Source of the DNA: Salinibacterium sp. ZJ70
GTDB taxonomy: Bacteria > Actinomycetota > Actinomycetes > Actinomycetales > Microbacteriaceae
Assembly: GCF_011751865.2 (NCBI RefSeq)
Contig: NZ_CP061770.1
Location: forward strand, 682,001-746,000
Direction of reading: 5' to 3'
Length of the DNA stretch: 64,000 bases
The notes under the pieces are model-generated. The model was not told the origin of the DNA, ran no database searches, and saw nothing but the letters and a program-made list of their open reading frames with translations. Each line of letters begins with the position of its first letter. The first letter of the stretch is position 1. A program made the position numbers and the translations under genes. Below, one piece after another: positions 42,078 to 51,188 of this stretch.

Positions 42078-43001
42078 ATGAGTACAACGACCGGTACGCG
42101 AGCAAGGACACAGTCGTCCTTCTCTCTCTGGGTCAACCGCCACCGGAAGTGGGTGCTCGCGGCACCGGCCATGGCGTTCGTGGCCCTTCTGATCACCTTC
42201 CCGCTCGCGTGGACGCTCTACCTGAGCCTCACCGACGCATCCGGATCCATCCGCTCGTCCCACGACTTCATCGGGCTCGAGAACTACGCCGAGATCCTCA
42301 CCGACACCGACCGCTTCTGGCCGGCAGTCGCCCGCACGGCGATCTTCACCGGCGGCGCGATGCTCGTCGAGATGGTGCTCGGCATGCTCATCGCCCTGCT
42401 GCTGTGGCGTCCGTTCCGCGGACAGGGCTTCGTGCGCGTCATCATCCTCCTGCCTCTGGTTGCGACTCCCGTCGCCGTCGGCATGATGTGGCGTCTCATC
42501 TTCGAGCCCTCCATCGGCTTCGCGAACCAGTTCCTGTCGTGGTTCGGCATCCCCGCGCAGCCGTGGCTCGCGGGTGAGGCCACGGCGCTGCCGACCCTCA
42601 TCTTCGTCGACATCTGGCAGTGGACGCCGATGGTCGTGCTCATTCTCCTCGCGGGACTCACGTCGCTCTCGGACGAGCCCGATGAGGCCGCCCGCGTCGA
42701 CGGCGCAAACGCCTGGCAGCGGTTCTGGTACGTCACGTTCCCGCTCGTCATGCCGACGTTCATCACCGCGATCCTGCTGCGCGGCATCGACGCTCTCAAG
42801 ACCTTCGACATCCTGTACGCCACGAAGGGCAAGGGCGGCGGCTCGTTCCATGAGGTCGAGACGCTCAACGTCTACGCCTACGGACTGAGCTTCGACTACC
42901 AGAAGTACGGAGAGTCCTCCGCCGTGCTGATCGTCTTCTTCATGATGATCATCGGCTGCATCTGGATCCTCACCATCCGCAAGAAGAAGAGCGCCCTCTG
43001 A
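42078..43001 (+). CDS. Sugar ABC transporter permease (MalF/UgpA-type)
   Basis: A 307-residue inner-membrane permease with about six transmembrane helices, beginning with FVALLITFPLAWTLYLSLTD. The EAA loop is EAARVDGANAWQRFWYVTFPLVMP. The ATG at 42078 has GGAG 6 bases upstream. The stop overlaps the next start by one base (TGATG). It pairs with the following permease to form the channel. Confidence 0.93.
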   Translation: MSTTTGTRARTQSSFSLWVNRHRKWVLAAPAMAFVALLITFPLAWTLYLSLTDASGSIRSSHDFIGLENYAEILTDTDRFWPAVARTAIFTGGAMLVEMVLGMLIALLLWRPFRGQGFVRVIILLPLVATPVAVGMMWRLIFEPSIGFANQFLSWFGIPAQPWLAGEATALPTLIFVDIWQWTPMVVLILLAGLTSLSDEPDEAARVDGANAWQRFWYVTFPLVMPTFITAILLRGIDALKTFDILYATKGKGGGSFHEVETLNVYAYGLSFDYQKYGESSAVLIVFFMMIIGCIWILTIRKKKSAL

Positions 43002-43870
43002 TGACCTCGACAGCCACCTCCCTCATCCGGACGACGTCCCCCGTCCAGCGTCGTCGCCGCCGCGGACTCGGATACAAGTCGTTCCGCACCATCGCCCTCC
43101 TCGTGGTCGCGCTCTCGTTCCTCGCGCCCGTCGTGTGGATGCTGCTCGCCTCGTTCAAGACGAACGTCGACATCTACAACTCGGAAGCGGCGTTCGTCTT
43201 CACGCCGACGCTCAAGAACTACGACACGGTCTTCCAGCAGGCTGACTACATCCAGTACATCTGGAACAGCTTCTTCGTCGCGGCTGTCGCGACGGCGCTG
43301 TCGCTCGTGCTCGCGGTGCCCGCCGCATATTCGATGAGCCGCTTCGTGATGAAGAAGTCGGCTGTTCTGGTGCTGCTCGCGCGTGTCATCCCGGGCGTCA
43401 GCCTGCTCGTGCCGTGGTACTTCGTGTTCGCGAACATGCGCATCGTCGGCACCTACACGCCGCTCGTGCTGTCGCACATGTTCGTGTCGCTGCCGCTCAT
43501 CCTCTACATCATGATGTCGTTCTTCGACTCGCTTCCGGAGGAGCTCGAGGAGCAGGCGCAGGTCGACGGCCTCACGCCGATCGGGGCATTCTGGCGCATC
43601 ACGCTGCCGCTGTCCGTTCCCGGCATCGCAACGGCGAGCATCCTGTCGTTCATCTTCTCGTGGAACAACTTCATGTTCGCGCTCGTGCTCTCGGGTGCCA
43701 GCACGAAGACGCTCCCCGTGGCGATCTTCGACTTCGTCGGATACGCCTCGATCGACTGGGGCGGCCTCATGGCCGCCGCCGTCGTCGTTACGATTCCCAT
43801 CATGATCATCGCTCTGTTCACCCAGAAGTACATCGTCTCCGGTCTCACCGCGGGAGCGACGAAGGGTTGA
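43001..43870 (+). CDS. Sugar ABC transporter permease (MalG-type)
   Basis: A 289-residue permease of the carbohydrate uptake family. It has an N-terminal cytoplasmic tail followed by LLVVALSFLAPVVWMLLASFK and about six helices. The EAA loop is EEQAQVDGLTPIGAFWRITLPLSVPG. It ends overlapping the TTG start of the gluconokinase gene, so import and phosphorylation are co-expressed. Confidence 0.93.
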   Translation: MTSTATSLIRTTSPVQRRRRRGLGYKSFRTIALLVVALSFLAPVVWMLLASFKTNVDIYNSEAAFVFTPTLKNYDTVFQQADYIQYIWNSFFVAAVATALSLVLAVPAAYSMSRFVMKKSAVLVLLARVIPGVSLLVPWYFVFANMRIVGTYTPLVLSHMFVSLPLILYIMMSFFDSLPEELEEQAQVDGLTPIGAFWRITLPLSVPGIATASILSFIFSWNNFMFALVLSGASTKTLPVAIFDFVGYASIDWGGLMAAAVVVTIPIMIIALFTQKYIVSGLTAGATKG

Positions 43871-44400
43871 GTCAGCACACGGGGTCCCTGCCCCCCGTCG
43901 TCGTCATGGGGGTGCAGGGCTCGGGCAAGTCGACTGTGGCGGAGCTCATCGCGGAGCGGATCGGCGGCCGGTACATCGATGGCGATCGTCTGCACCCGGC
44001 CGAGAACATCACCAAGATGGCGACCGGCGTGCCGCTGACGGATGCGGACCGCGAACCCTGGCTGCACGTGATCGGAGACGTTCTCCAGACGGGGCGCGAC
44101 ACCGGGATCGTGGTGGTGTGCTCCGCTCTGAAGCGCGCGTACCGTGATCTGCTGCGCGCGGATGCGCCGGGTGCGGTGTTCGTGCACCTGCACGGATCGT
44201 TCGAGCTCATCTCGTCCAGGGTCAACGCGCGCTCCCATGAGTACATGCCGGCGTCGCTGCTCCAGTCGCAGTTCGACGCCCTCGAACCCCTCGACGTTGA
44301 TGAGTCAGGTATCTGTCTGGACGTGGCAGACTCGCCGCAGAGGATCGCGGATGCGGCCGTCGCATTCGTGCAGACGCACCGCTGCGATCCCTCCGTCTGA
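43867..44400 (+). CDS. gntK: Gluconokinase (carbohydrate kinase, GntK family)
   Basis: A 177-residue P-loop kinase of thermosensitive/GntK gluconokinase size. The Walker A is GVQGSGKST at about 17-25. The family signature DGDRLHPAENITKMATGVPLTD-x-DREPWL is complete, and CSALKRAYRD follows. It makes 6-phosphogluconate from gluconate and ATP. The start is TTG at 43867, overlapping the permease stop (TTGA); no better start precedes the P-loop. It strongly suggests that the module feeds gluconate into the pentose phosphate pathway through the gnd product. Confidence 0.92.
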   Translation: MSQHTGSLPPVVVMGVQGSGKSTVAELIAERIGGRYIDGDRLHPAENITKMATGVPLTDADREPWLHVIGDVLQTGRDTGIVVVCSALKRAYRDLLRADAPGAVFVHLHGSFELISSRVNARSHEYMPASLLQSQFDALEPLDVDESGICLDVADSPQRIADAAVAFVQTHRCDPSV

Positions 44401-44436
44401 GCATCGCGGCCTCGGCCGCCCGAGGGGAGACCATCC

Positions 44437-45471
44437 GTGACTGAGCGACTCCGCGTCGTGATCGCCGTTCCGCTCGAGCAGGAGTTCGTCGCCGAACTCG
44501 AACGCGACGAACGGCTCGAGGTGGTGCACCGGCCCGACCTTCTCAACCCGCCGAGCCAGGACTGGATGGCGGGGCCCAAGACACGGGACGCCGCCGAGCA
44601 GGCCGAGTACGAGGCGTACCTCGACGACGCCGACGTGCTCTACGGCATCCCCGACGAATCCGGCCGCGCGCTCGCGCGCACCGTCGCCGCCAACCCCCGC
44701 CTGCGCTGGGTGCACACGATGGCGGCAGGAGGCGGCCAGCAGGTGAAGTCGGCGCACCTCGATTCCGAGGCGCTCTCCCGCATCATCTTCACCACCTCCG
44801 CGGGAGTGCATGCCGAGCCGCTCGCGGAGTTCGCGGTGTTCGGCGTGCTCGCCGGACTCAAGCGGCTCCCGTGGATGCAGGGGCTTCAGCGCGAGCGCCA
44901 GTGGGGACCCCGCGAGGCGATGCGACAGCTCACCGAGTCGACGGTGGTCGTGGTCGGCCTCGGCGCGATCGGGCGCACGGTCGCGCACAAGCTCACGGGG
45001 CTCGGATGCCGTGTCGTCGGTGTGCACCGGCGCGACGTCGACGCCGACGTCGAGCGCATCGTGACCGTCGACGAGCTCGCCGTGGTCGCCTCCGAAGCGG
45101 ACGCGATCGTGCTGGCGCTGCCGAAGACCGAGGCGACGGAGAAGATGCTCTCCGCTGAGGTGCTCGCATCCGTCAAGCCCGGTGTCACCGTCGTCAACGT
45201 CGGTCGGGGAAGCACGGTCGATGAGCCTGCCCTGATCGAGGCGCTCGGAGACGGTCGCGTCGACCTCGCCGTGCTCGATGTCACCGCCGTCGAGCCGTTG
45301 CCCGCGGACAGCCCGCTGTGGGACCTTCCGAACGTGATCCTGTCGCCCCACACGGCAGCCATCAGCCCGCATGAGCCCCGTCGCATCTTCGAGCTGTTCT
45401 CTCGCAACCTGGGCCGGTTCCTCGACGGCGAGCAGATGCAGAACGTGGTCAACACCCGCGAGTTCTACTGA
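44437..45471 (+). CDS. D-2-hydroxyacid dehydrogenase
   Basis: A 344-residue D-isomer-specific 2-hydroxyacid dehydrogenase. The NAD-binding GLGAIGRTVAHKL, the VVNVGRGSTVDEPAL block and the catalytic His in SPHTAAISPHEPRR are clear. The start is GTG at 44437, 36 bp after gluconokinase, probably the last gene of the ABC operon. Together with the 34735-35676 paralogue it would reduce 2-keto acids arising in sugar-acid breakdown. Confidence 0.9.
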   Translation: MTERLRVVIAVPLEQEFVAELERDERLEVVHRPDLLNPPSQDWMAGPKTRDAAEQAEYEAYLDDADVLYGIPDESGRALARTVAANPRLRWVHTMAAGGGQQVKSAHLDSEALSRIIFTTSAGVHAEPLAEFAVFGVLAGLKRLPWMQGLQRERQWGPREAMRQLTESTVVVVGLGAIGRTVAHKLTGLGCRVVGVHRRDVDADVERIVTVDELAVVASEADAIVLALPKTEATEKMLSAEVLASVKPGVTVVNVGRGSTVDEPALIEALGDGRVDLAVLDVTAVEPLPADSPLWDLPNVILSPHTAAISPHEPRRIFELFSRNLGRFLDGEQMQNVVNTREFY

Positions 45472-45485
45472 ACGCGGTCGTCAGG

Positions 45486-45638
45486 TAGACTGGCCCGCGA
45501 ACTTCGGCGAGGGTCTCGATCCGTCAGGACAGGGACCGTGATCGACGCGGTGGGCGGGCCCAGAGTCTTTCCTCACGCTGTTGTGCGTTCGAGTTGACAA
45601 TCACACGACGGGGCCGACGCCCCACTGAAGGAGCAATC
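45486..45638 (+). promoter_or_regulatory. Promoter and long leader of rplY
   Basis: A TAGACT -10-like hexamer at 45486-45491 would leave a leader of about 140 bases before the rplY ATG. Just before the ribosome-binding site, GGGGC and GCCCC form a small hairpin. The leader has several self-complementary GC tracts but no ORF I would defend. A regulatory role is possible but unproven. Confidence 0.4.
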
Positions 45639-46226
45639 ATGACTGACGGCACCAAGCTCGCCGCCGAGATCCGCGACCAGTTCGGCAAGGGCGCGGCCCG
45701 CAAGATCCGCGCCGCCGGCAAGGTCCCCGCGGTCATCTACGGCCACGGCACCGAGCCCCAGCACATCACCCTGCCGGCGCACGAGACCGCGCTCATCCTG
45801 CGCAAGGCGAACGCGGTCCTCGACATCGACATCGCCGGCAAGCACGAGCTCACCCTCGTCAAGGACGTCCAGAAGGACCCGGTGCGCCAGATCATCGAGC
45901 ACATCGACCTCATCGTCGTGACGAAGGGCGAGAAGGTCCAGGTCGAGGTCGCCGTTCACGTCGAAGGTGAAGCCGCCCCCGGCTCGATCGTGCAGGTCGA
46001 GAACTCCACGATCACGGTCGAGACTGAGGCCACCCACATCCCCGAGAGTGTCTCGGTGAGCGTCGAGGGCGCCGAGGAGGGCACGCACATCACCGCTGGT
46101 GACATCGAGCTCCCCAAGGGCACCACGCTCATCACCGACGCGGACACCCTCGTCGTCAACGTGACCGCCCCGGCCAAGGCCGCCGAGTCCGCGGACGCTG
46201 AGGCGCCCGCCGCGGCCGCCGAGTAA
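45639..46226 (+). CDS. rplY: Ribosomal protein bL25, Ctc (long) form
   Basis: A 195-residue L25/general stress protein Ctc. The N-terminal 5S rRNA-binding domain has EIRDQFGKGAARKIRAAGKVPAVIYGHG and the C-terminal TL5 domain follows, ending in an Ala/Glu-rich tail. It binds 5S rRNA in the large ribosomal subunit. AAGGAG lies 6 bases before the ATG. It is directly followed by pth, as in most actinobacteria. Confidence 0.96.
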   Translation: MTDGTKLAAEIRDQFGKGAARKIRAAGKVPAVIYGHGTEPQHITLPAHETALILRKANAVLDIDIAGKHELTLVKDVQKDPVRQIIEHIDLIVVTKGEKVQVEVAVHVEGEAAPGSIVQVENSTITVETEATHIPESVSVSVEGAEEGTHITAGDIELPKGTTLITDADTLVVNVTAPAKAAESADAEAPAAAAE

Positions 46227-46265
46227 TCCACTCGGAACTCTCGACGCTTCTCGGATCACAGATCT

Positions 46266-46853
46266 GTGGCAGATGACGTCTGGCTCGTAGCCGGGCTCGG
46301 GAATCCCGGGCCCGGCTACGCCGCTCATCGCCACAATGTGGGCCAGATGGCCCTCGATGTGCTCGCGGAGCGCATCGGCGCGCGATTCTCGCGCCACAAG
46401 ACCAACACCCAGCTCGCCGAAGGGCGGCTGGGTCCGGGGCTTGCGAAGCTCGTGCTCGTGAAGCCCAACTCCTACATGAACCTCTCGGGCGGCCCCGTCT
46501 CGTCGGCCGCCAAGTTCTTCGGGCTCGGCGCCGACCGCGTGATCGTGCTGCACGACGAGCTCGACATCCCGTTCGACACGGTGAAGCTCAAGGTGGGTGG
46601 CGGCCACGGCGGCCACAATGGCCTCCGCGACATCCAGTCGGCCCTCGGCACCGCCGACTTCGCGCGCGTGCGGATCGGCATCGGACGCCCACCCGGGCGT
46701 CAGGATGCCGCCGACTTCGTGCTCGCGCCGTTCAGCAAGGCGGAGCGCGAGGCGCTCCCGATGCTGCTGTCGGATGCGGCTGACGCCACCGAGGACCTCG
46801 TGCGCGAGGGGCTGCTCGCGGCTCAGCAGCGCTGGCACGCCCCTCGGGTCTAG
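46266..46853 (+). CDS. pth: Peptidyl-tRNA hydrolase
   Basis: A 195-residue Pth. The catalytic His is in HRHNVGQM, with Asn in GLGNPGPGY and KPNSYMNLSGG and Asp in LHDELDIP. GGGHGGHNGLRDI is a signature. It releases tRNA from prematurely dropped peptidyl-tRNA. The start is GTG at 46266, 39 bp after rplY. In this order mfd would normally follow closely, but here it starts at 63615. Confidence 0.96.
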   Translation: MADDVWLVAGLGNPGPGYAAHRHNVGQMALDVLAERIGARFSRHKTNTQLAEGRLGPGLAKLVLVKPNSYMNLSGGPVSSAAKFFGLGADRVIVLHDELDIPFDTVKLKVGGGHGGHNGLRDIQSALGTADFARVRIGIGRPPGRQDAADFVLAPFSKAEREALPMLLSDAADATEDLVREGLLAAQQRWHAPRV

Positions 46854-46919
46854 CTTCTCGCCTCGCCGCACTCGCCCGCTCGCCGGGTCGTCCGAGGCGC
46901 CGCCACGCGCCGCTCGTCC

Positions 46920-47675
46920 TCAGCGCGCGAGCGTCGCCGCCTCGTCGAGTACAGCGGCGAGAGCCGCAGGATCGTGTGCGAAGCGACCGAGGAACACCCC
47001 GTCCACCGCGCCGGCGAGCTCGGTCAGCAGGCCAGGACCGGCGCTTCCTCCGTAGATGACTGCGGAGCCGCCCCTGCCGGGGAGCGCGCACACCACGTCA
47101 CGGAGTCCGGCGCACACCTCTGCTGTGTGGGCGGCAGGGGCAGGCTCTGGGGCCCCGATCGCCCACACCGGCTCGTACGCGACGATGATGCGGCCGTCGG
47201 GAGCGCCGTCGATCGCCGCCTCCACCTGCTGGGTGGCGATCGCGAGAGCGTCGGCGGGAGAGAGCCTCTGGGGTTCGCCCACGCACAGCAGGGGAGTGAG
47301 GCCGTGGTGCAGTGCCGCCGCCGTCTTGGCCGCGATCACCTCGTCCGTGTCGCCGAAGAGACGACGACGTTCGGCATGACCGATCTCCGCCATCCGCACG
47401 CCGATCTCGGCGAGCTCAGATGCGGCGACTTCACCGGTGAACGCGCCGGGGGCATACGCCGAGACGTCCTGGGCGGCAATGGCGGCTCGGGTCCCGGCGA
47501 ACGCCTCCATCGCGGGAATCAGCTGCGGATAAGTGGGCGCCACGAAGAACTCGACGGCACCCTCCGCGACTGCGGAGCTGCGGGAGACGACGTCAGCGGC
47601 ATCCGCGAGCCAGTCGCGCGCCGCGCGGTGGCCGAAGTAGGTCTTGAAGCTGACTCCGACGATCACCGGGGTCAC
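46920..47675 (-). CDS. Triosephosphate isomerase-like protein (tetrulose-phosphate isomerase candidate)
   Basis: A 251-residue TIM-family protein. The catalytic Lys is in SFKTYFGH (in place of NWKM), His in IGHAERRR and Glu in [10 protein letters not shown], with the phosphate loop IYGGSAGPG. The divergent N-terminal motif and the partnership with RpiB and a DhaK-type kinase resemble L-erythrulose-1-phosphate isomerases (EryH/LerI) rather than glycolytic TpiA. The start is GTG at 47675, overlapping the rpiB stop (GTGA). Confidence 0.87.
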   Translation of the reverse strand: MTPVIVGVSFKTYFGHRAARDWLADAADVVSRSSAVAEGAVEFFVAPTYPQLIPAMEAFAGTRAAIAAQDVSAYAPGAFTGEVAASELAEIGVRMAEIGHAERRRLFGDTDEVIAAKTAAALHHGLTPLLCVGEPQRLSPADALAIATQQVEAAIDGAPDGRIIVAYEPVWAIGAPEPAPAAHTAEVCAGLRDVVCALPGRGGSAVIYGGSAGPGLLTELAGAVDGVFLGRFAHDPAALAAVLDEAATLAR

Positions 47676-48151
47676 CCGCAGGCCCCCGTCTGCTCGTACT
47701 CGCCGATGAGCGCGACCTTCTCGGCGCTGGGGCTCGTGGCGTCGAACCGGTACTCGAGCCATTCGCGTGCCAGTCGGCGGGCGAGCTCGATCCCGACGAC
47801 ACGCTGGCCCATGCACAGCACCTGGGCGTCGTTCGAGAGGATCGACCGCTCGACCGAGAAGCTGTCGTGGGCGGTCACCGCTCGGATTCCGATGACCTTG
47901 TTGGCCGCGATCGCAACGCCCAGACCGGTGCCGCAGATGAGGATCGCGCGGTCGGCTTCGCCGGAGGCGACCAGTTCGGCGGCGGCGATCGCCACCTGCG
48001 GATACGCCGTGTGCCCGTCCGCGTCGACACCCACGTCGGTGACGGATGCGACGAGCGGCGATGCCTCCAGGTCGGCCCTGATGGCCTCTTTGTAGGCGAA
48101 TCCTGCGTCGTCGCTGCCGATGACGAGGCGGAGCGGTGCGGTCTGGTTCAC
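47672..48151 (-). CDS. rpiB: RpiB/LacAB-family sugar-phosphate isomerase
   Basis: A 159-residue RpiB-type isomerase. The catalytic Cys is in [28 protein letters not shown] is the N-terminal signature, and the RAVTAHD motif supplies His. The family interconverts ribose/ribulose 5-phosphate or, in erythritol pathways, D-erythrulose 4-phosphate/D-erythrose 4-phosphate (EryI). The GTG start at 48151 overlaps the kinase stop. AAAGGA lies upstream. Confidence 0.9.
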   Translation of the reverse strand: MNQTAPLRLVIGSDDAGFAYKEAIRADLEASPLVASVTDVGVDADGHTAYPQVAIAAAELVASGEADRAILICGTGLGVAIAANKVIGIRAVTAHDSFSVERSILSNDAQVLCMGQRVVGIELARRLAREWLEYRFDATSPSAEKVALIGEYEQTGACG

Positions 48152-49887
48152 GAGATGTGGTCCTTTCGATCGAGGATGTCGGCGACAGTGCGCGTGATGA
48201 GGGCGAAGGAGTGAGCACCTGCGTCGGGCGTGCCGAGGCTGCGCTCGGCATGCGGCCGGGCCCGACCCATGCGGGGGAGCATCTGCGCTGTCGCCTCTGC
48301 AGCTGCGGTGGCCGTGACTGAGGCCGCGCGCCATGCCGTAGCGAGAGCATCTCCGGCATCGATGCGCGTCGCGAGATCGTCCGCGAACGGGGCGATCGCG
48401 TCGACCATCGTCTTGTCGCCGAGTTGCGCTCTGCCGAACGCGCAGATGGCGTCGAGAGCCGCCGTGCAGCCGGAGCTCACCCGGCTCGCGGTGGGTGCCT
48501 CGTCGTCGCCCAGACGCTCGCCGAGGCTTCTGAGGGCGAGGCCCCACAGCGCGCCGGAGGTGCCTCCGGCGCGGTCGGACCAGGCATCCGCCACATAGGC
48601 GAGGAGAGATCCCGCTCCTGCGCCCGCCTCGCGAGCGACAGCGGCTGCTGCAGCCGCGGCCGTGGCGCCCCGCTGCATGCCGATGCCGTGGTCTCCGTCT
48701 CCGGCGACAGCGTCGATGCGTCCGAGCTCGTCGACCGCCTGGTCGATCGCACGCGCGGTCGCTGCGAGTGCCTCGGCGATCAGGGCGGCGGCGTGGCGAG
48801 AGCCCGCGTCGGCCTCCGGGAATTGCATGACGTTGAGTGGGGCGACCTCTCCGGTGCTCTCGACGCGGCGGTGCGCGGTCATCGCGCCGTGGCGGAAGGC
48901 AGGCGCGTCGGCGGGAGCGAGCCAGAGCGCCTCGAGCTCGTCGGTGAGCCACATGAGGGTGAGCGAGGCCCCCGCCATGTCGAAGCTCGTGCAGAATTCG
49001 CCGACCTGAGGAGCGATGATCTCAATGCCTGCCTGCTCGAGGCGCCGGGCGATGCCGCCGTAGACGACGTACAGCTCTTCGTATTTCACGGAGCCGAGAC
49101 CGTTGAGCAGCAGGGTGACGCGCTGCCCGTCCGGCGAGTCCACGCCGTCGGGGAGCTCGGCGAGCAGCGAGCGCACGAGCAGCTCAGCCAGACCGTCGGC
49201 CGTCGGAATGTCGGTTTCGTCGATTCCGGGTTCGCCGTGGATGCCGAGGCCGACCGCCATCCGTCCCTCGGGGACGGTGAACAGGGGGGCGTCCGCACCG
49301 GGAAGCGTGCAGCCCGAGAAGGCGACGCCGAGGGTGCGGGTGCGCGCGTTGGCCAGCGTCGCCACCCGGTGGACCTCGTCGAGGTTCGCTCCGCGCTCGG
49401 CTGCGGCACCAGCCACCTTGAACACGGTGAGGTCGCCGGCGATGCCGCGCCGCTTGTGTGCCTCGTGCGGCGGCGCGGAGGAGATGTCGTCGGTGACGAC
49501 CACGGTGCGCGTGCGGATTCCCTCGCTGAGCAGCCGCGCTTCGGCGGCGTCGAAGTTCAGGACGTCGCCGGCGTAGTTGCCGTACGAGAAGAGCACCCCT
49601 TTTCCCTGATCGGCGGCGCGGGCGACCGAGAGGATCTGCTGGGTGGAGGGTGACGCGAACACGTTCCCCATCGCGGCGCCGTGGGCGAGTCCCGCGCCGA
49701 CGAGGCCGCCGAATGCCGGGTAGTGGCCGGAGCCGCCGCCGATGATGAGGGTCACGGTGGGCTCGTCCGCCTGCGTCGCCCGGACGACACCTCCAGGTGC
49801 CGCACGCACGTGATCGCGATGGGCGGCGGCGAATCCGGCGATCATCTCGTCAGCGAACGCCGTCGGGTCGTTGAACAGTCGTGTCAT
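48148..49887 (-). CDS. Dihydroxyacetone/erythrulose kinase, fused DhaK-DhaL
   Basis: A 579-residue ATP-dependent kinase. The DhaK domain (residues about 1-330) has [15 protein letters not shown] and the substrate-binding His217 in GIHGEPG. The DhaL domain (about 370-575) has GDGDHGIGM near 400 and GGTSGALWG. It phosphorylates dihydroxyacetone or similar short ketoses. In the context of TIM and RpiB homologues, an L- or D-erythrulose kinase (LerK/DerK type) is more likely. GAGGAG lies ahead of the ATG at 49887. It is the first gene of the operon. Confidence 0.92.
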   Translation of the reverse strand: MTRLFNDPTAFADEMIAGFAAAHRDHVRAAPGGVVRATQADEPTVTLIIGGGSGHYPAFGGLVGAGLAHGAAMGNVFASPSTQQILSVARAADQGKGVLFSYGNYAGDVLNFDAAEARLLSEGIRTRTVVVTDDISSAPPHEAHKRRGIAGDLTVFKVAGAAAERGANLDEVHRVATLANARTRTLGVAFSGCTLPGADAPLFTVPEGRMAVGLGIHGEPGIDETDIPTADGLAELLVRSLLAELPDGVDSPDGQRVTLLLNGLGSVKYEELYVVYGGIARRLEQAGIEIIAPQVGEFCTSFDMAGASLTLMWLTDELEALWLAPADAPAFRHGAMTAHRRVESTGEVAPLNVMQFPEADAGSRHAAALIAEALAATARAIDQAVDELGRIDAVAGDGDHGIGMQRGATAAAAAAAVAREAGAGAGSLLAYVADAWSDRAGGTSGALWGLALRSLGERLGDDEAPTASRVSSGCTAALDAICAFGRAQLGDKTMVDAIAPFADDLATRIDAGDALATAWRAASVTATAAAEATAQMLPRMGRARPHAERSLGTPDAGAHSFALITRTVADILDRKDHIS

Positions 49888-50222
49888 CGGGTCTCCTCAT
49901 CGATGAGCGCATACGCGTCCTTCCTGAATACGGGTCGGAGGGCGGCGGGCGCTTGCGTTTCCGTGCCGTGATGTTGCGGAGGGCGCCACCCTGCATCTCG
50001 GGGGCGATCGTGCCTCGTCCGTGAGAAAGCGTCGGGAGGCGCGGGAGTGCGAGTATGACGAGACACCTAAAGCCAGCGCAGGCCCAAGGCCGCGCGGACA
50101 AGGTGCATTCGAGCCATCCGCGCTGATGTCGGACGGCGCCTAGAACGTGTCGGGCACGTGCAAGCCGCAGTTGCGGCCTCCGAGAGAGAGTTGCCCCACC
50201 ACGACCCAACGAGGAGCCGCCG
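49888..50222. other. 335-bp divergent intergenic region
   Basis: The gap between the kinase operon and the ABC operon holds no convincing gene. For the plus strand it contains a TAGAAC -10-like box at 50141-50146, a CACGT-type inverted repeat (50145-50149 with 50155-50159) and a 6-bp palindrome at 50164-50177. For the minus strand I see only the ribosome-binding site of the kinase gene. Confidence 0.6.
50164..50177. promoter_or_regulatory. Palindromic operator candidate upstream of the second sugar ABC operon
   Basis: The arms GCCGCA and TGCGGC surround a GT centre, just downstream of a TAGAAC -10-like box. Size and symmetry fit a LacI-type operator. A LacI regulator is encoded at 55600-56586. 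It could roadblock transcription of the ABC operon. Confidence 0.4.
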
Positions 50223-51188
50223 GTGACTGTAGAAACGCCCCCGACCGAGACGCCGACGCCGTCGCGGCCGCTCGCGACCGCCCCGCGTCGATCCGCCAGC
50301 GCGCGCAACGCGCGGCGCACCGACTCGCGCTCGCTCTGGATCTTCCTGGTTCCTGCCGGAATCGTCTACGGCTTCGTCGTGCTCATCCCGAGCCTCCAGG
50401 GCGTCTTCTTCTCGTTCACCAACTGGAACGGGCTCGACCCCGACTGGGAGTTCATCGGCTTCGCGAACTTCGACCGCCTCTTCGGCGATGCCAACGGTGT
50501 GAAGGCCATCGGCAACACCTTCATCTACGCGATCATCACCACGATCTTCGAGAACATCTTCGGTCTGCTCATCGCGCTCGCACTGCACTCCCGCATCAAG
50601 AGCCGCAACGTCCTGCGCGTGCTGTTCTTCATGCCCGTCGTGTTGCTCTCCGTGGTGATCGCCTACCTGTGGCAGTACCTCTTCCAGGTCAACAACGGGG
50701 CGATCACTCAGCTCATCCAGGCGATCGGCTTCACCGACGTGAACCCGAACTGGCTGGGCGACCCCAACCTCGTCGTCTATTCCATCTGCGTCATCGTGAT
50801 CTGGCAGTTCACGGGATACACGATGGTCATCTACCTGGCCGGGCTGCAGGGTATCCCCGAGGAGCAGCTCGAAGCCGCATCCCTTGACGGCGCGAGCGCC
50901 GTGCAGCGCTTCTGGCACGTGGTGCGGCCGCTGCTCGCTCCGGCGATCACCGTGAACATCATGCTGTCGCTCATCCGCGGGTTCATGATCTTCGACCAGA
51001 TCTGGGTCACCACAGGCGGTGGTCCCGCCGACACGAGCCACTCTCTGTCGACCCTCGTGTACCGCACCGCATTCCAGTTCGGAGAACTCGGCCGCGGGGC
51101 CGCGATCGCCGTCGTGCTCGCTGTCATCGTCGCCGTTCTCGGGTACTTCCAGTACCGCGGCCTTCTTCGCTCGGGAGGATCCAAGTGA
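50223..51188 (+). CDS. Sugar ABC transporter permease (MalF-type)
   Basis: A 321-residue permease with a 40-residue Pro/Thr/Arg-rich cytoplasmic N-terminus and about six transmembrane helices from FLVPAGIVYGFVVLIPSLQG onwards. The EAA loop is EAASLDGASAVQRFWHVVRPLLAP. The start is GTG at 50223, with GAGGAG shortly upstream. It overlaps the next permease gene by 4 bp. Confidence 0.92.
   Translation: MTVETPPTETPTPSRPLATAPRRSASARNARRTDSRSLWIFLVPAGIVYGFVVLIPSLQGVFFSFTNWNGLDPDWEFIGFANFDRLFGDANGVKAIGNTFIYAIITTIFENIFGLLIALALHSRIKSRNVLRVLFFMPVVLLSVVIAYLWQYLFQVNNGAITQLIQAIGFTDVNPNWLGDPNLVVYSICVIVIWQFTGYTMVIYLAGLQGIPEEQLEAASLDGASAVQRFWHVVRPLLAPAITVNIMLSLIRGFMIFDQIWVTTGGGPADTSHSLSTLVYRTAFQFGELGRGAAIAVVLAVIVAVLGYFQYRGLLRSGGSK

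Noticed and set aside
45472..45600. A possible tRNA or other structured RNA gene upstream of rplY
   Set aside because: No cloverleaf with T-loop GTTCRA and acceptor pairing could be formed. It is better described as an mRNA leader.
46920..47675. The TIM homologue as the glycolytic triosephosphate isomerase tpiA
   Set aside because: The usual NWKM motif is SFKTYF and the gene is coupled to rpiB and a DhaK-type kinase, which fits tetrulose phosphates better.
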